Positions 16,594 to 25,055 of a stretch of DNA of 64,000 bases are shown in pieces. The notes beneath the pieces are model-generated. The model had not been told where the DNA came from, made no database searches, and saw nothing but the letters and a program-made list of their open reading frames with translations. The stretch comes from Kitasatospora cinereorecta (GTDB lineage Bacteria > Actinomycetota > Actinomycetes > Streptomycetales > Streptomycetaceae). The stretch is from contig NZ_JAMZDX010000001.1 in NCBI RefSeq assembly GCF_024172095.1, forward strand, positions 23,501 through 87,500, in the 5' to 3' direction. Both the position numbers and the translations under genes were made by a program. Numbering within the stretch: the stretch's first letter is position 1; each line of letters starts with the position of its first letter.

Positions 16594-17343
16594 ATGCTGG
16601 GAGTTCCGGACCACATCCGCGCCTTCCTGTTCGACCTGGACGGCGTACTGACGCAGACCGCCAAGGTGCACGCCGCCGCGTGGAAGGACATGTTCGACAC
16701 CTTCCTGCGCGCCGAGGCCGCGCGCGACGGGGAGGAGTTCGTGCCCTTCGACCCGGTGGTCGACTACGACACGTACGTCGACGGGCGGCCGCGCCTCGAC
16801 GGCACCCGGGAGTTCCTCGCCTCCCGCGGCATCGACCTGCCCGAGGGCAGCGCCCAGGACCCGCCGGGCAGCCGTACCGTCAACGGCCTGAGCAGCGCCA
16901 AGAACGACACCGTGCTGCGGATGATCCGCGAGCAGGGCGTGCAGCCGTACCCCGGCTCGGTGGAGTACCTGCACCGGCTGCGGGTGCTGGGCCTGCCCCG
17001 GGCGGTCGTCTCGTCCAGCGCGAACTGCCGGGACGTGCTGCGCGCGGCCGGCATCGACGGCCTGTTCGAGGTGGTCGTGGACGGTCTGGTCGCCCGGCGG
17101 GACCACCTGGCGGGCAAGCCCGCGCCGGACACCTACCTGGCCGCCGCGAAGGCGCTCGGCACGCCGCCCGAGCACGCCGCGGTGTTCGAGGACGCGCTGG
17201 CCGGCGTGGCCTCCGGCCGGGCCGGCGGCTTCGGCACGGTGGTCGGCCTCGACCGGACCGGGCAGGCGGACGAGCTGCGCGCGCACGGCGCCGACATCGT
17301 GGTCGCCGACCTCGCCGACCTGATCCCGGGAGAGCCCGAGTGA
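16594..17343 (+). CDS. Beta-phosphoglucomutase family HAD hydrolase
   Basis: This 249-residue HAD-superfamily enzyme is of the beta-phosphoglucomutase type, which interconverts beta-glucose 1-phosphate and glucose 6-phosphate. The nucleophile and acid/base aspartates are D14 and D16 in FDLDGVL. The cap, SSSANC (motif II), the GKPAPDTYL Lys (motif III) and VFEDALAGVASG (motif IV) are all visible. Its stop overlaps the start of the GH65 phosphorylase (GTGA), so the two are coupled: the phosphorylase makes beta-glucose 1-phosphate and this enzyme feeds it into glycolysis. Confidence 0.9.
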   Translation: MLGVPDHIRAFLFDLDGVLTQTAKVHAAAWKDMFDTFLRAEAARDGEEFVPFDPVVDYDTYVDGRPRLDGTREFLASRGIDLPEGSAQDPPGSRTVNGLSSAKNDTVLRMIREQGVQPYPGSVEYLHRLRVLGLPRAVVSSSANCRDVLRAAGIDGLFEVVVDGLVARRDHLAGKPAPDTYLAAAKALGTPPEHAAVFEDALAGVASGRAGGFGTVVGLDRTGQADELRAHGADIVVADLADLIPGEPE

Positions 17344-19757
17344 GCCAGGGACGCCTGATCCCCGCCGATCCCTTCGACGTCGACCCCTGGGGCGTGATCG
17401 AGCACGGCCTCGACCTGTCGGCCCAGGCCAGGTCCGAGTCGGTCTTCGCCCTCTCCAACGGCCACATCGGCCTGCGCGGCAACCTGGACGAGGGCGAGCC
17501 GCACGGCCTGCCCGGCACCTACCTGAACGGCGTGTTCGAGCTGCGCCCGCTGCCGTACGCGGAGAGCGGCTACGGCTACCCGGAGTCGGGCCAGAGCGTC
17601 ATCAACATCACCAACGGCAAGATCATCCGGCTGCTGGTCGACGACGAGCCCTTCGACCTGCGCTACGGCGAACTCCGCAGCCACCAGCGCAGCCTGGACT
17701 TCCGCGAGGGCATGCTGCGGCGCAGCGCCGAGTGGACCTCGCCGGCCGGGCGGACCATCCGGGTCGAATCGCGGCGGCTGGTCTCGCTGACCCAGCGGGC
17801 GGTCGCCGCGGTGGAGTACCAGGTGGAGGCGGTGGACGGTCCGGTCCGGATCGTGCTCCAGTCCGAGCTGGTGGCCAACGAGCAGCTGCCGGGCGGGGAC
17901 GGCGACCCGCGCGCCGCCGCCGTGCTGGAGGCCCCGCTGATGGCCGAACTCCGGCACGCGGACGGGACGAAGGCCGTCCTGGTGCACCGCACCCGGTACA
18001 GCGGGCTGCGGGTCGCGGCCGGCATCGACCACCTGATCGAGGGCCCGGAGCGGGTGGACATCACCGCCGAGAGCTCCGAGGACCAGGGCCGGATCAGCGC
18101 CACCACGGTGCTGGAGGCGGGCCAGAAGGTCCGGCTGGTGAAGTTCATGGCGTACGGCTGGTCGGCGACCCGGTCGCTGCCCGCCGTCCGCGACCAGGTG
18201 GAGGCGGCGCTGACCGCCGCCAGGTACACCGGCTGGGAGGGCCTGGTCGCCGAGCAGAAGGAGTTCCTCACCGGCTTCTGGGCCGACAGCGACATCGAGA
18301 TCGACGGCGACGTCGAGCTCCAGCAGGCGGTCCGCTTCGCGCTCTTCCACGTGCTGCAGGCGGGCGCCCGCAGCGAGGAACGGGCCATCCCCGCCAAGGG
18401 GTTGACCGGTCCGGGCTACGACGGGCACAGCTTCTGGGACACCGAGGCCTTCGTGCTGCCGGTGCTCACCTACTGCATGCCCTCCGCGGTCAACCAGGCG
18501 CTGCGCTGGCGGCACACCACGCTGCCGATGGCCCGCGACCGGGCCGCCCAACTCGGCCTGGCCGGGGCGGTCTTCCCCTGGCGGACGATCCGCGGCGAGG
18601 AGTGCTCCGGGTACTGGCCTGCCGGCACCGCCGCCTTCCACATCGGCGCCGACATCGCCCGCGCCGTGGTCCGCTACGTACGGTCCACCAACGACCTGGA
18701 GTTCGAGCGCACCATCGGCCTGGAGCTGCTGGTGGAGACCGCCCGGATGTGGCGCTCGCTCGGCCACCACGACGCGGTCGGCCGGTTCCGGATCGAGGGC
18801 GTCACCGGCCCGGACGAGTACAGCGCCATCGCCGACAACAACGTGTTCACCAACCTGATGGCGCAGTCCAACCTGCGCAGCGCCGCCGAGTGCGCCACCC
18901 GCAACCAGATGGAGGCCGCCGCCCTCGGGGTGGACACCGAGGAGGCCGCGGCCTGGCGCGACGCCGCCGACAAGATGTACATCCCGTACGACGAGACGCT
19001 CGGCATCCACCCGCAGGCCGACGGCTTCACCGACCACCAGCTCTGGGACTTCGAGAACACCCCGCCGGAGAAGTACCCGCTGCTGCTGCACTACCCGTAC
19101 TTCGACCTGTACCGCAAGCAGGTGGTCAAGCAGGCCGACCTGGTGCTCGCCATGCAGGTCCGCGGCGACGCCTTCACCGACGAGCAGAAGGCCCGCAACT
19201 TCGCCTACTACGAGCGGCTGACCGTCCGCGACTCCTCGCTCTCCGCCTGCACCCAGGCCGTCATGGCCGCCGAGGTCGGCCAGCTGGACCTGGCGTACGA
19301 CTACACCGCCGAAGCCGCCCTGATGGACCTGCGGGACCTCGGCGGCAACACCCGGGACGGCCTGCACATGGCCTCCCTCGCCGGCGCCTGCATCGCCCTG
19401 GTGGCCGGCTTCGGCGGGCTGCGCGACCACACCGACTCCCTGTCCTTCCGCCCCCGGCTGCCCTCCGGGCTGCGCCGGCTCTCCTTCTCGATGGGCATCC
19501 GGGAGCACCTGCTGCGGGTCGACATCACCCACGAGACCACCACCTACACGCTGCGCCGCGGCGGCGCGCTGCCGCTGTCGCACGAGGGCGAGCCGCTGCG
19601 GGTCGAGCGCGGCCGCCCGGTCAGCCGGCCCACGCCGGTGGTGGAGAGCCCGCCCGAGCGGGCGGTCCAGCCGCCCGGCCGGGAGCCCGCCCGGCGGCAC
19701 GGCCAGGCCGGGGTGGCGCAGCAGAACCCCACCCCCGATCACCTGGCCGCGGAGTAG
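17340..19757 (+). CDS. Glycoside hydrolase family 65 disaccharide phosphorylase
   Basis: This 805-residue GH65 enzyme is of the maltose, trehalose or kojibiose phosphorylase group, which cleaves an alpha-glucoside with phosphate to give beta-glucose 1-phosphate. It has the N-terminal beta-sandwich beginning ESVFALSNGHIGLRG, the (alpha/alpha)6 barrel with GHSFWDTEAFVLPVL, the general-acid loop GVTGPDEYS (Glu493) and KQVVKQADLVLAM, and a C-terminal sheet domain with a 40-residue Pro/Arg-rich extension. GTG start inside the HAD stop. The exact disaccharide cannot be assigned. Confidence 0.92.
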   Translation: MSQGRLIPADPFDVDPWGVIEHGLDLSAQARSESVFALSNGHIGLRGNLDEGEPHGLPGTYLNGVFELRPLPYAESGYGYPESGQSVINITNGKIIRLLVDDEPFDLRYGELRSHQRSLDFREGMLRRSAEWTSPAGRTIRVESRRLVSLTQRAVAAVEYQVEAVDGPVRIVLQSELVANEQLPGGDGDPRAAAVLEAPLMAELRHADGTKAVLVHRTRYSGLRVAAGIDHLIEGPERVDITAESSEDQGRISATTVLEAGQKVRLVKFMAYGWSATRSLPAVRDQVEAALTAARYTGWEGLVAEQKEFLTGFWADSDIEIDGDVELQQAVRFALFHVLQAGARSEERAIPAKGLTGPGYDGHSFWDTEAFVLPVLTYCMPSAVNQALRWRHTTLPMARDRAAQLGLAGAVFPWRTIRGEECSGYWPAGTAAFHIGADIARAVVRYVRSTNDLEFERTIGLELLVETARMWRSLGHHDAVGRFRIEGVTGPDEYSAIADNNVFTNLMAQSNLRSAAECATRNQMEAAALGVDTEEAAAWRDAADKMYIPYDETLGIHPQADGFTDHQLWDFENTPPEKYPLLLHYPYFDLYRKQVVKQADLVLAMQVRGDAFTDEQKARNFAYYERLTVRDSSLSACTQAVMAAEVGQLDLAYDYTAEAALMDLRDLGGNTRDGLHMASLAGACIALVAGFGGLRDHTDSLSFRPRLPSGLRRLSFSMGIREHLLRVDITHETTTYTLRRGGALPLSHEGEPLRVERGRPVSRPTPVVESPPERAVQPPGREPARRHGQAGVAQQNPTPDHLAAE

Positions 19758-19810
19758 CCGCTGCTGCGCACCCTCACGCGATCCTGTCGGTTTTGGCCTA
19801 GTTTGTCGTT

Positions 19811-21544
19811 ATGGTCACTGTCGCCGAGCAACTCGTCGAAGTCCTCCGCCAAGCTGGCGTCGAGCGCGTCTACGGCGTCGTCGGGGACAGCCTCAACCCC
19901 GTCGTGGACGCCATCCGCCGGGCGGAGGGCATCTCCTGGGTCCACGTCCGCAACGAGGAGGCCGGGGCCTTCGCGGCCGCGGCCGAGGCGGAGCTGACCG
20001 GCCGTCTGGCCGTCTGCGCGGGCTCCTGCGGCCCGGGCAACACCCACCTCGTCCAGGGTCTGTACGACGCCCAGCGCAGCGGCGTCCCGGTCCTCGCGCT
20101 GGCGTCGCACATCCCGTCCGCGCAGATCGGTACCGGCTTCTTCCAGGAGACCCACCCCGAACGGGTGTTCACCGACTGCAGCGGCTGGTGCGAGATGCTC
20201 GCCACCCCGGCCCAGTCGCCCCGGCTGGTCCGGGTGGCCGTCCAGCACGCCATCGCCGCCCGCGGGGTGTCCGTGCTGGCGTTCCCCGGCGACGTGGCCG
20301 CCCTCCCGGCCGCCGCCGGGACCGGCACCGGAGGCTTCCTCACCGAGCACGCCGTGGCGGCCCCGCCGTGGTCGCAGGTGCAGGCGCTCGCCGAGCGGCT
20401 CAACGCCGCCCCGAAGGTGACGGTCTTCGCCGGCGCGGGCGTCCGCGGCGCGCACGAGGAGGTGATGCGGCTGGCCGCCACCGTGAACGCGCCGGTCGGC
20501 CACTCGCTGCGCGGCAAGGAATGGGTGCAGTACGACAACCCGTACGACGTCGGGATGAGCGGACTGCTCGGCTACGGCGCCTGCCACGAGGCGCTGCACG
20601 AGGCGGACCTGGTGCTGCTGCTCGGCACCGACTTCCCGTACGACTCCTTCCTGCCGCAGGCGCGCACGGTGCAGGTCGACCACGACGCGACCCGGCTGGG
20701 CCGCCGCACCCCGCTGGAGCTGGCGGTCCACGGGGACGTCGCCACGACGCTGCGGGCGGTACTGCCGCTGCTGGAGCAGAAGCGGGACCGCTCCTTCCTG
20801 GACGGCATGCTGGCCAAGCACTGCAAGGCACTGGAGACGGTGGTCGGCGCGTACACCAAGGACATCGAGAAGCACCGGCCGATCCATCCGGAGTACGTGG
20901 CGTCGGCGCTGGACGAGGTGGCGGCGGACGACGCGGTGTTCACCGTGGACACCGGCATGTGCAACGTCTGGGCCGCCCGCTACCTCACCCCCAACGGGCG
21001 GCGCCGGGTGATCGGCTCCTTCCTGCACGGGTCGATGGCGAACGCGCTGCCACAGGCGATCGGCGCCCAACTGGCCTTTCCCGGACGGCAGGTGGTGTCG
21101 ATGTCGGGGGACGGCGGGCTCGGGATGCTGCTCGGCGAACTGCTGACGGTGGCCAAGCACCGGCTGCCGGTCAAGACGGTGGTGTTCAACAACGGCGCGC
21201 TCGGCATGATCAAGCTGGAGATGCTGGTCAGCGGCTACCCGGAGTTCGAGATCGACAACGGGGACGTGGACTACGCGGCGATCGCCCGCGCCTGCGGGAT
21301 CCCGGCGAAGCGGGTCACCGACCCGGCCAAGGTGCGGGACGTGCTGGCGGAGTCGCTGGAGCGGCCCGGACCGGCCCTGGTGGACGTTGTCACCGACCCC
21401 AACGCCCTGTCGATCCCGCCGCGGATCACCGCCGCCCAGCTCAAGGGCTTCGCCCTGGCCGCCGGCCGCACCGTGCTCTCCGGCGGGGTCGGCCGCATGG
21501 TCGACCTGGCCCGCTCCAACCTCCGCAACATCCCCCGCCGCTGA
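19811..21544 (+). CDS. poxB: Thiamine-dependent pyruvate oxidase/dehydrogenase (PoxB-like)
   Basis: This 577-residue ThDP- and FAD-dependent enzyme decarboxylates pyruvate to acetate, passing electrons to quinone. The three ThDP-family domains are seen: the PYR domain with catalytic Glu in HVRNEEAGAFAAAAEA, the central FAD-binding domain with KVTVFAGAGVRGAHEE, and the PP domain with the ThDP/Mg motif MSGDGGLGML...VFNNGALGMIKLE. The C-terminal segment ends with an amphipathic stretch (GRMVDLARSNLRNIPRR), as in membrane-associated PoxB. ATG at 19811; its transcript stands alone. Confidence 0.9.
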   Translation: MVTVAEQLVEVLRQAGVERVYGVVGDSLNPVVDAIRRAEGISWVHVRNEEAGAFAAAAEAELTGRLAVCAGSCGPGNTHLVQGLYDAQRSGVPVLALASHIPSAQIGTGFFQETHPERVFTDCSGWCEMLATPAQSPRLVRVAVQHAIAARGVSVLAFPGDVAALPAAAGTGTGGFLTEHAVAAPPWSQVQALAERLNAAPKVTVFAGAGVRGAHEEVMRLAATVNAPVGHSLRGKEWVQYDNPYDVGMSGLLGYGACHEALHEADLVLLLGTDFPYDSFLPQARTVQVDHDATRLGRRTPLELAVHGDVATTLRAVLPLLEQKRDRSFLDGMLAKHCKALETVVGAYTKDIEKHRPIHPEYVASALDEVAADDAVFTVDTGMCNVWAARYLTPNGRRRVIGSFLHGSMANALPQAIGAQLAFPGRQVVSMSGDGGLGMLLGELLTVAKHRLPVKTVVFNNGALGMIKLEMLVSGYPEFEIDNGDVDYAAIARACGIPAKRVTDPAKVRDVLAESLERPGPALVDVVTDPNALSIPPRITAAQLKGFALAAGRTVLSGGVGRMVDLARSNLRNIPRR

Positions 21545-21553
21545 GGCCACGGC

Positions 21554-22525
21554 CTACCGCCCCCGGGCGGCCTCCACCGAGCGGCCCACCCGGCCGGCCA
21601 GTTCGTGCAGGTAGGCGACCAGCTCCGGCGGTTCGTGGACCTCGAACTCGCAGCCCACCATGGCCAGTCGGGCCCCGAGCCACTCCACCGAGTCGGCCCG
21701 GCTGACCAGCCGGCAGCGGTGCTCGTCGATTTCCTCCAACTGCCCGGCCGCGGTGCCGAGCCGGGCGGCGAGCCGCTCGTACGGGGCGTGCAGGGTGACC
21801 ACCGCGCGGTGGACGGTGGTCCGCCCGGCGAGCTTGTCGGCGACGTACGCGGCGGCGTCCCCGGCGGGCAGCTCCCGGGGGTCGAAGCGCAGCCCGGTGC
21901 GCTGCGGGTGGCTCAGCCGGTCGACCCGGAAGATCCGCCAGTCCGTCCGGTCGGGGTCGTAGCAGACCAGGTACCAGCGGCGGCCGTAGGAGACCAGCCG
22001 GTGCGGTTCGACCTGGCGGCGGGTCTCGGCGCCGTCGCCGGCCCGGTAGTCGAAGCGCAGCCGCTCCCGGGCGGCCACCGCGGCGGCGATCACCGCGAGG
22101 TCCTCCGGGTCGATCCGGGGCCCGTCGCCGGGGAGGACCGGGACGGTGGCGGCGTTGAGCGCGGCCACCCGGTGGCGCAGGCGCGACGGGAGCACCTGGA
22201 TCAGCTTGGCCAGCGCCCGGACCGAGGCCTCCTCGATGCCCTCGACCGCGTGGCCCGCGGCGGTGCGCAGACCGACCGCGATGGCGACCGCCTCCTCGTC
22301 GTCCAGCAGCAGCGGCGGCATCGCGGCCCCGGCGGTCAGCCGGTAGCCGCCCTCCGGGCCGCGGGTCGCCTCCACCGGGTAGCCGAGTTCGCGCAGCCGG
22401 TCGATGTCCCGGCGGATGGTGCGCGGGCTGACCTGGAGCCGTTCGGCGAGTTCGCTGCCGGGCCACTCGCGCGGGGTCTGGAGCAGCGAGAGCAGGGTGA
22501 GCAGCCGCCCGGGGGTGTCCGTCAT
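21554..22525 (-). CDS. YafY-family transcriptional regulator (HTH-11 + WYL)
   Basis: This 323-residue DNA-binding regulator has an N-terminal winged HTH (LLSLLQTPREWPGSELAERL, then SPRTIRRDIDRLRELG), a linker, a WYL domain with RRWYLVCYDPDRTDWRIFRVDR, and the WCX C-terminal extension. WYL domains bind small ligands or nucleic acid. It is divergent from the MFS exporter across 97 bp, so it most likely controls that exporter and itself. It is convergent with poxB, 9 bp apart. Confidence 0.9.
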   Translation of the reverse strand: MTDTPGRLLTLLSLLQTPREWPGSELAERLQVSPRTIRRDIDRLRELGYPVEATRGPEGGYRLTAGAAMPPLLLDDEEAVAIAVGLRTAAGHAVEGIEEASVRALAKLIQVLPSRLRHRVAALNAATVPVLPGDGPRIDPEDLAVIAAAVAARERLRFDYRAGDGAETRRQVEPHRLVSYGRRWYLVCYDPDRTDWRIFRVDRLSHPQRTGLRFDPRELPAGDAAAYVADKLAGRTTVHRAVVTLHAPYERLAARLGTAAGQLEEIDEHRCRLVSRADSVEWLGARLAMVGCEFEVHEPPELVAYLHELAGRVGRSVEAARGR

Positions 22526-22622
22526 GGCAGTCAGGATGGCATCGATTGCGGCCAGGATCCGACCTATACGGTCCCTAGCGTTTCCTGCGTACCGATCGCG
22601 AGGAATGGCAGGGGAGTTGCGC

Positions 22623-24089
22623 ATGTCCACCGAAGTCCACGACCGCCGGCGCTGGTACGCGCTGGCCGTGGTCATGACGGCCAGTCTGATGGACCTGGTC
22701 GATGTCACCATCGTCAACATCGCCATGCCGAGCATCCGGGAGGACACCGGCGCCTCGTTCAGCGCGCTGCAGTGGATCACCGCGGGCTACGCGCTGGCGT
22801 TCGCGGTCGGCCTGATCACGGGTGGGCGGCTCGGCGACATCTACGGCCGCAAGCGGCTGTTCCTGCTCGGCATCGCGGGCTTCACCGTCGCCTCGGCGCT
22901 GTGCGGCCTGGCCGGAAGTCCCGGGCTGCTGGTCGCGGCGCGGGTCCTCCAGGGCGCGACGGCGGCGCTGATGGTGCCGCAGGTGCTGTCGATCATCCAC
23001 GCCGGTTTCCCGGCGCACGAGCGCGGCAAGGTGTTCGGCCTGTTCGGCGCGATGGTGGGCCTGGGCGCGGTGCTCGGGCCGCTGCTGGGCGCGCTGCTGA
23101 CCGAGTGGGACCTGTTCGGCCTGCAGTGGCGGCCGATCTTCCTGGTCAACCTGCCGGTGGGGGTGGCCGGCCTGGTGCTCGGCCGGCGCTTCATCGAGGA
23201 GTCGCGGGCCCCGAAGGCGCTGAAGCTCGACCTGGTCGGCATGGTGCTGGTGGCCGCCGGCCTGCTGATGGTGCTCTACCCGCTCACCGAGGGCCGCGAG
23301 AACGGCTGGCCGCTGTGGGGCTGGGTGATGATGGCCGGCGGCCTGGCGGTGCTGGTCGCCTTCGTCGCGTACGAGCGGGTCAAGACCGCGCGGGACGGCT
23401 CGCCGCTGGTCGAGCTGTCGCTGTTCCGGGTGCGCAGCTTCGCCGGCGGAATCGGCGTCCAGCTGCTGTTCGGCACGGTGAACGGGCTGTTCTTCCTGGT
23501 CTGGACGCTCTACCTGCAGCTGGGCCTGGGCTGGAGCCCGCTGAAGGCCGGTCTGACCGGGGTGCCGTTCTCGATCGCCGTCTCGCTGGCGGCCGGACTG
23601 TCGGTGCAGCAGCTGGTGCCGCGGTTCGGGCGGCGGGTGCTGCAGGCGGGTGCGCTGGTGGACGCGGTCGGCGCGCTGCTCTACCTGGCGGCGGCCGAGC
23701 ACTGGGGTGCCGGGATCCAGCCGTGGCAGATGGCGCTGCCACTGATCGTCATGGGCCTCGGGATGGGGCTGATCGTCGCCCCGCTGACCGACGCTGTGCT
23801 CTCCCAGGTGCCGCGCGAGCACGCCGGCTCGGCGTCCGGGCTGATCAACACCACCGGGCAGCTGGGCGTGGCGCTGGGCCTCGGCCTGTCCTCGGTGGCG
23901 TTCTTCGGGGTGGTCGACCGCGAGGGGCCGGTGGACGGGGTGTTCCTGCACGCCTTCACCCACGCCCTGGGCTGGGTGGCGACCGGGCTGCTCGCGGTGT
24001 TCGCCCTGATGGCCGCCCTGCCGCGGCGCTCCCCGCAGGCCGAGCCGGCCGGGGCCGCGGAGTCGCAGGAGCCCGCACTGGTGGGCTGA
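22623..24089 (+). CDS. MFS transporter, DHA2 (EmrB/QacA) drug-exporter type
   Basis: This 488-residue proton-driven exporter has 14 predicted membrane segments. DHA2 signatures are visible: MDLVDVTIVNIAMPSI in TM1 (acidic residue, motif D1), GGRLGDIYGRKRLFLLG (motif A) after TM2, and LGAVLGPLLGALLTE in TM5 (motif C of antiporters). Probable substrates are drugs or secondary metabolites. ATG at 22623 has GGGGAG upstream. The divergent WYL regulator is the likely controller. Confidence 0.9.
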   Translation: MSTEVHDRRRWYALAVVMTASLMDLVDVTIVNIAMPSIREDTGASFSALQWITAGYALAFAVGLITGGRLGDIYGRKRLFLLGIAGFTVASALCGLAGSPGLLVAARVLQGATAALMVPQVLSIIHAGFPAHERGKVFGLFGAMVGLGAVLGPLLGALLTEWDLFGLQWRPIFLVNLPVGVAGLVLGRRFIEESRAPKALKLDLVGMVLVAAGLLMVLYPLTEGRENGWPLWGWVMMAGGLAVLVAFVAYERVKTARDGSPLVELSLFRVRSFAGGIGVQLLFGTVNGLFFLVWTLYLQLGLGWSPLKAGLTGVPFSIAVSLAAGLSVQQLVPRFGRRVLQAGALVDAVGALLYLAAAEHWGAGIQPWQMALPLIVMGLGMGLIVAPLTDAVLSQVPREHAGSASGLINTTGQLGVALGLGLSSVAFFGVVDREGPVDGVFLHAFTHALGWVATGLLAVFALMAALPRRSPQAEPAGAAESQEPALVG

Positions 24090-24102
24090 TCGGACCGGGG
24101 AT

Positions 24103-24138
24103 TTGCCTCAGAGGCAAGGAATATTGCCCGGGAGGCAC
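24103..24138 (+). promoter_or_regulatory. Paired operator upstream of XRE-cupin regulator
   Basis: TTGCCTC-A-GAGGCAA is a perfect 15-bp palindrome at 24103-24117. A second, near-matching TTGCC-n5-GGCAC copy lies exactly 21 bp downstream at 24124-24138. The second copy covers the Shine-Dalgarno GGGAGG, so binding there would block expression of the regulator gene that follows. Confidence 0.6.
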
Positions 24139-24143
24139 ATCGG

Positions 24144-24749
24144 GTGTGCACTGGTCCCATGACTGACGACCAGGAGGTCGAGGGCCTCGGCACCCGGCTG
24201 CGGGAGCACCGGCTCGCGGGCCGCCTCACCCTGGAGGCGGCCGCCGCCCGGGTGGGGCTCTCCCCAGCGTATCTGTCCCGGCTGGAGAGCGGTCACCGGC
24301 AGCCCTCGCTGCCGGTGCTGCTCGGCCTGGCCCGCGCGTACGGCACCTCCGTCTCCGGTCTGCTCGGCGAGCAGACCGGCACGGCGGACCCGGTGACCCG
24401 CGGCGGCGCCATCGAGCCGGGCCGGGCCGGCGGCTGGGGCTACCGCAGGGCGGGCGCACCCGGCCGCGCCATGCAGGCGCTGCGGGTCCAGGTGCCGCCG
24501 AGCGTGCAGGACGCCGTCGTCCGGGTCCACCCGGGCGAGGAGTGGCTGTACGTCACCAAGGGCCGGATGCGGCTGACGCTCGGCGAGAGCGTCCACCTCC
24601 TGGATGTCGGGGACTCCGCCCACTTCGACTCGCTCACCCCGCACTGCATCGCCGCCGACTCGCCGGACGGGATCGAACTGATCTTCGTCCACACCCTGCT
24701 GCAGAGCCCCGCCGGAGAGCTCTGCCTCGGCGACGCACCCCGCATCTGA
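24144..24749 (+). CDS. XRE-family regulator with C-terminal cupin domain
   Basis: This regulator of about 201 residues has an N-terminal lambda-repressor-like HTH (LREHRLAGRLTLEAAAARVG, LSPAYLSRLESGHRQPSLPVL) and a C-terminal cupin barrel (VHPGEEWLYVTKGRMRLTLGE, GDSAHFDSLTPHCIA). The His/Glu metal or ligand pocket is partly conserved. Such proteins control amine, polyamine or amino-acid genes in response to a ligand. GTG at 24144 is chosen because GGGAGG lies eight bases before it; ATG at 24159 is the alternative. A paired palindrome overlaps the RBS, suggesting autoregulation. The small gene at 24769 follows in the same operon. Confidence 0.87.
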   Translation: MCTGPMTDDQEVEGLGTRLREHRLAGRLTLEAAAARVGLSPAYLSRLESGHRQPSLPVLLGLARAYGTSVSGLLGEQTGTADPVTRGGAIEPGRAGGWGYRRAGAPGRAMQALRVQVPPSVQDAVVRVHPGEEWLYVTKGRMRLTLGESVHLLDVGDSAHFDSLTPHCIAADSPDGIELIFVHTLLQSPAGELCLGDAPRI

Positions 24750-24768
24750 GCCCAGGAGGACCACCACC

Positions 24769-24951
24769 ATGGCCGAGCACACCACCACCAGCCACGCCGC
24801 CCGCCCCGTCCCGCAGCACGCCCCCACCACCGACGCCGGACACCGCACCGACCGCCGGGTGTGGATCCGCGCCACCATCTACATCGCCGCCACCCACGCC
24901 TTCGCCGGCTTCGTGATCCTGCTCTTCGAGATCGGCGGCCGCGGCCACTGA
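24769..24951 (+). CDS. Small single-pass membrane protein in regulator operon
   Basis: This 60-residue protein has a His/Thr/Ala-rich N-terminal half and one C-terminal membrane segment, IRATIYIAATHAFAGFVILLFEIG. ATG at 24769 follows AGGAGG ideally. It starts 19 bp after the XRE-cupin gene. Streptomyces genomes often carry such a small membrane protein (annotated DUF6126) after an XRE-cupin gene; I make that link from memory with moderate confidence. Function unknown. Confidence 0.7.
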   Translation: MAEHTTTSHAARPVPQHAPTTDAGHRTDRRVWIRATIYIAATHAFAGFVILLFEIGGRGH

Positions 24952-25055
24952 GCCCCGCCCACCGGGGTCGCCACGGAATCAGTCGGAGAGCAGCCGGTAG
25001 CCCAGATGCACGCGCCCCTGGGTTAACCCCACCATTGAGTGCGTCTGCGGCCGGT

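Noticed and set aside
17133..19742. An 869-codon open frame antisense to the GH65 gene
   Set aside because: It is a mirror frame produced by extreme third-position GC. It is rich in Gly, Val and His with no domain, while the plus strand carries a complete enzyme.
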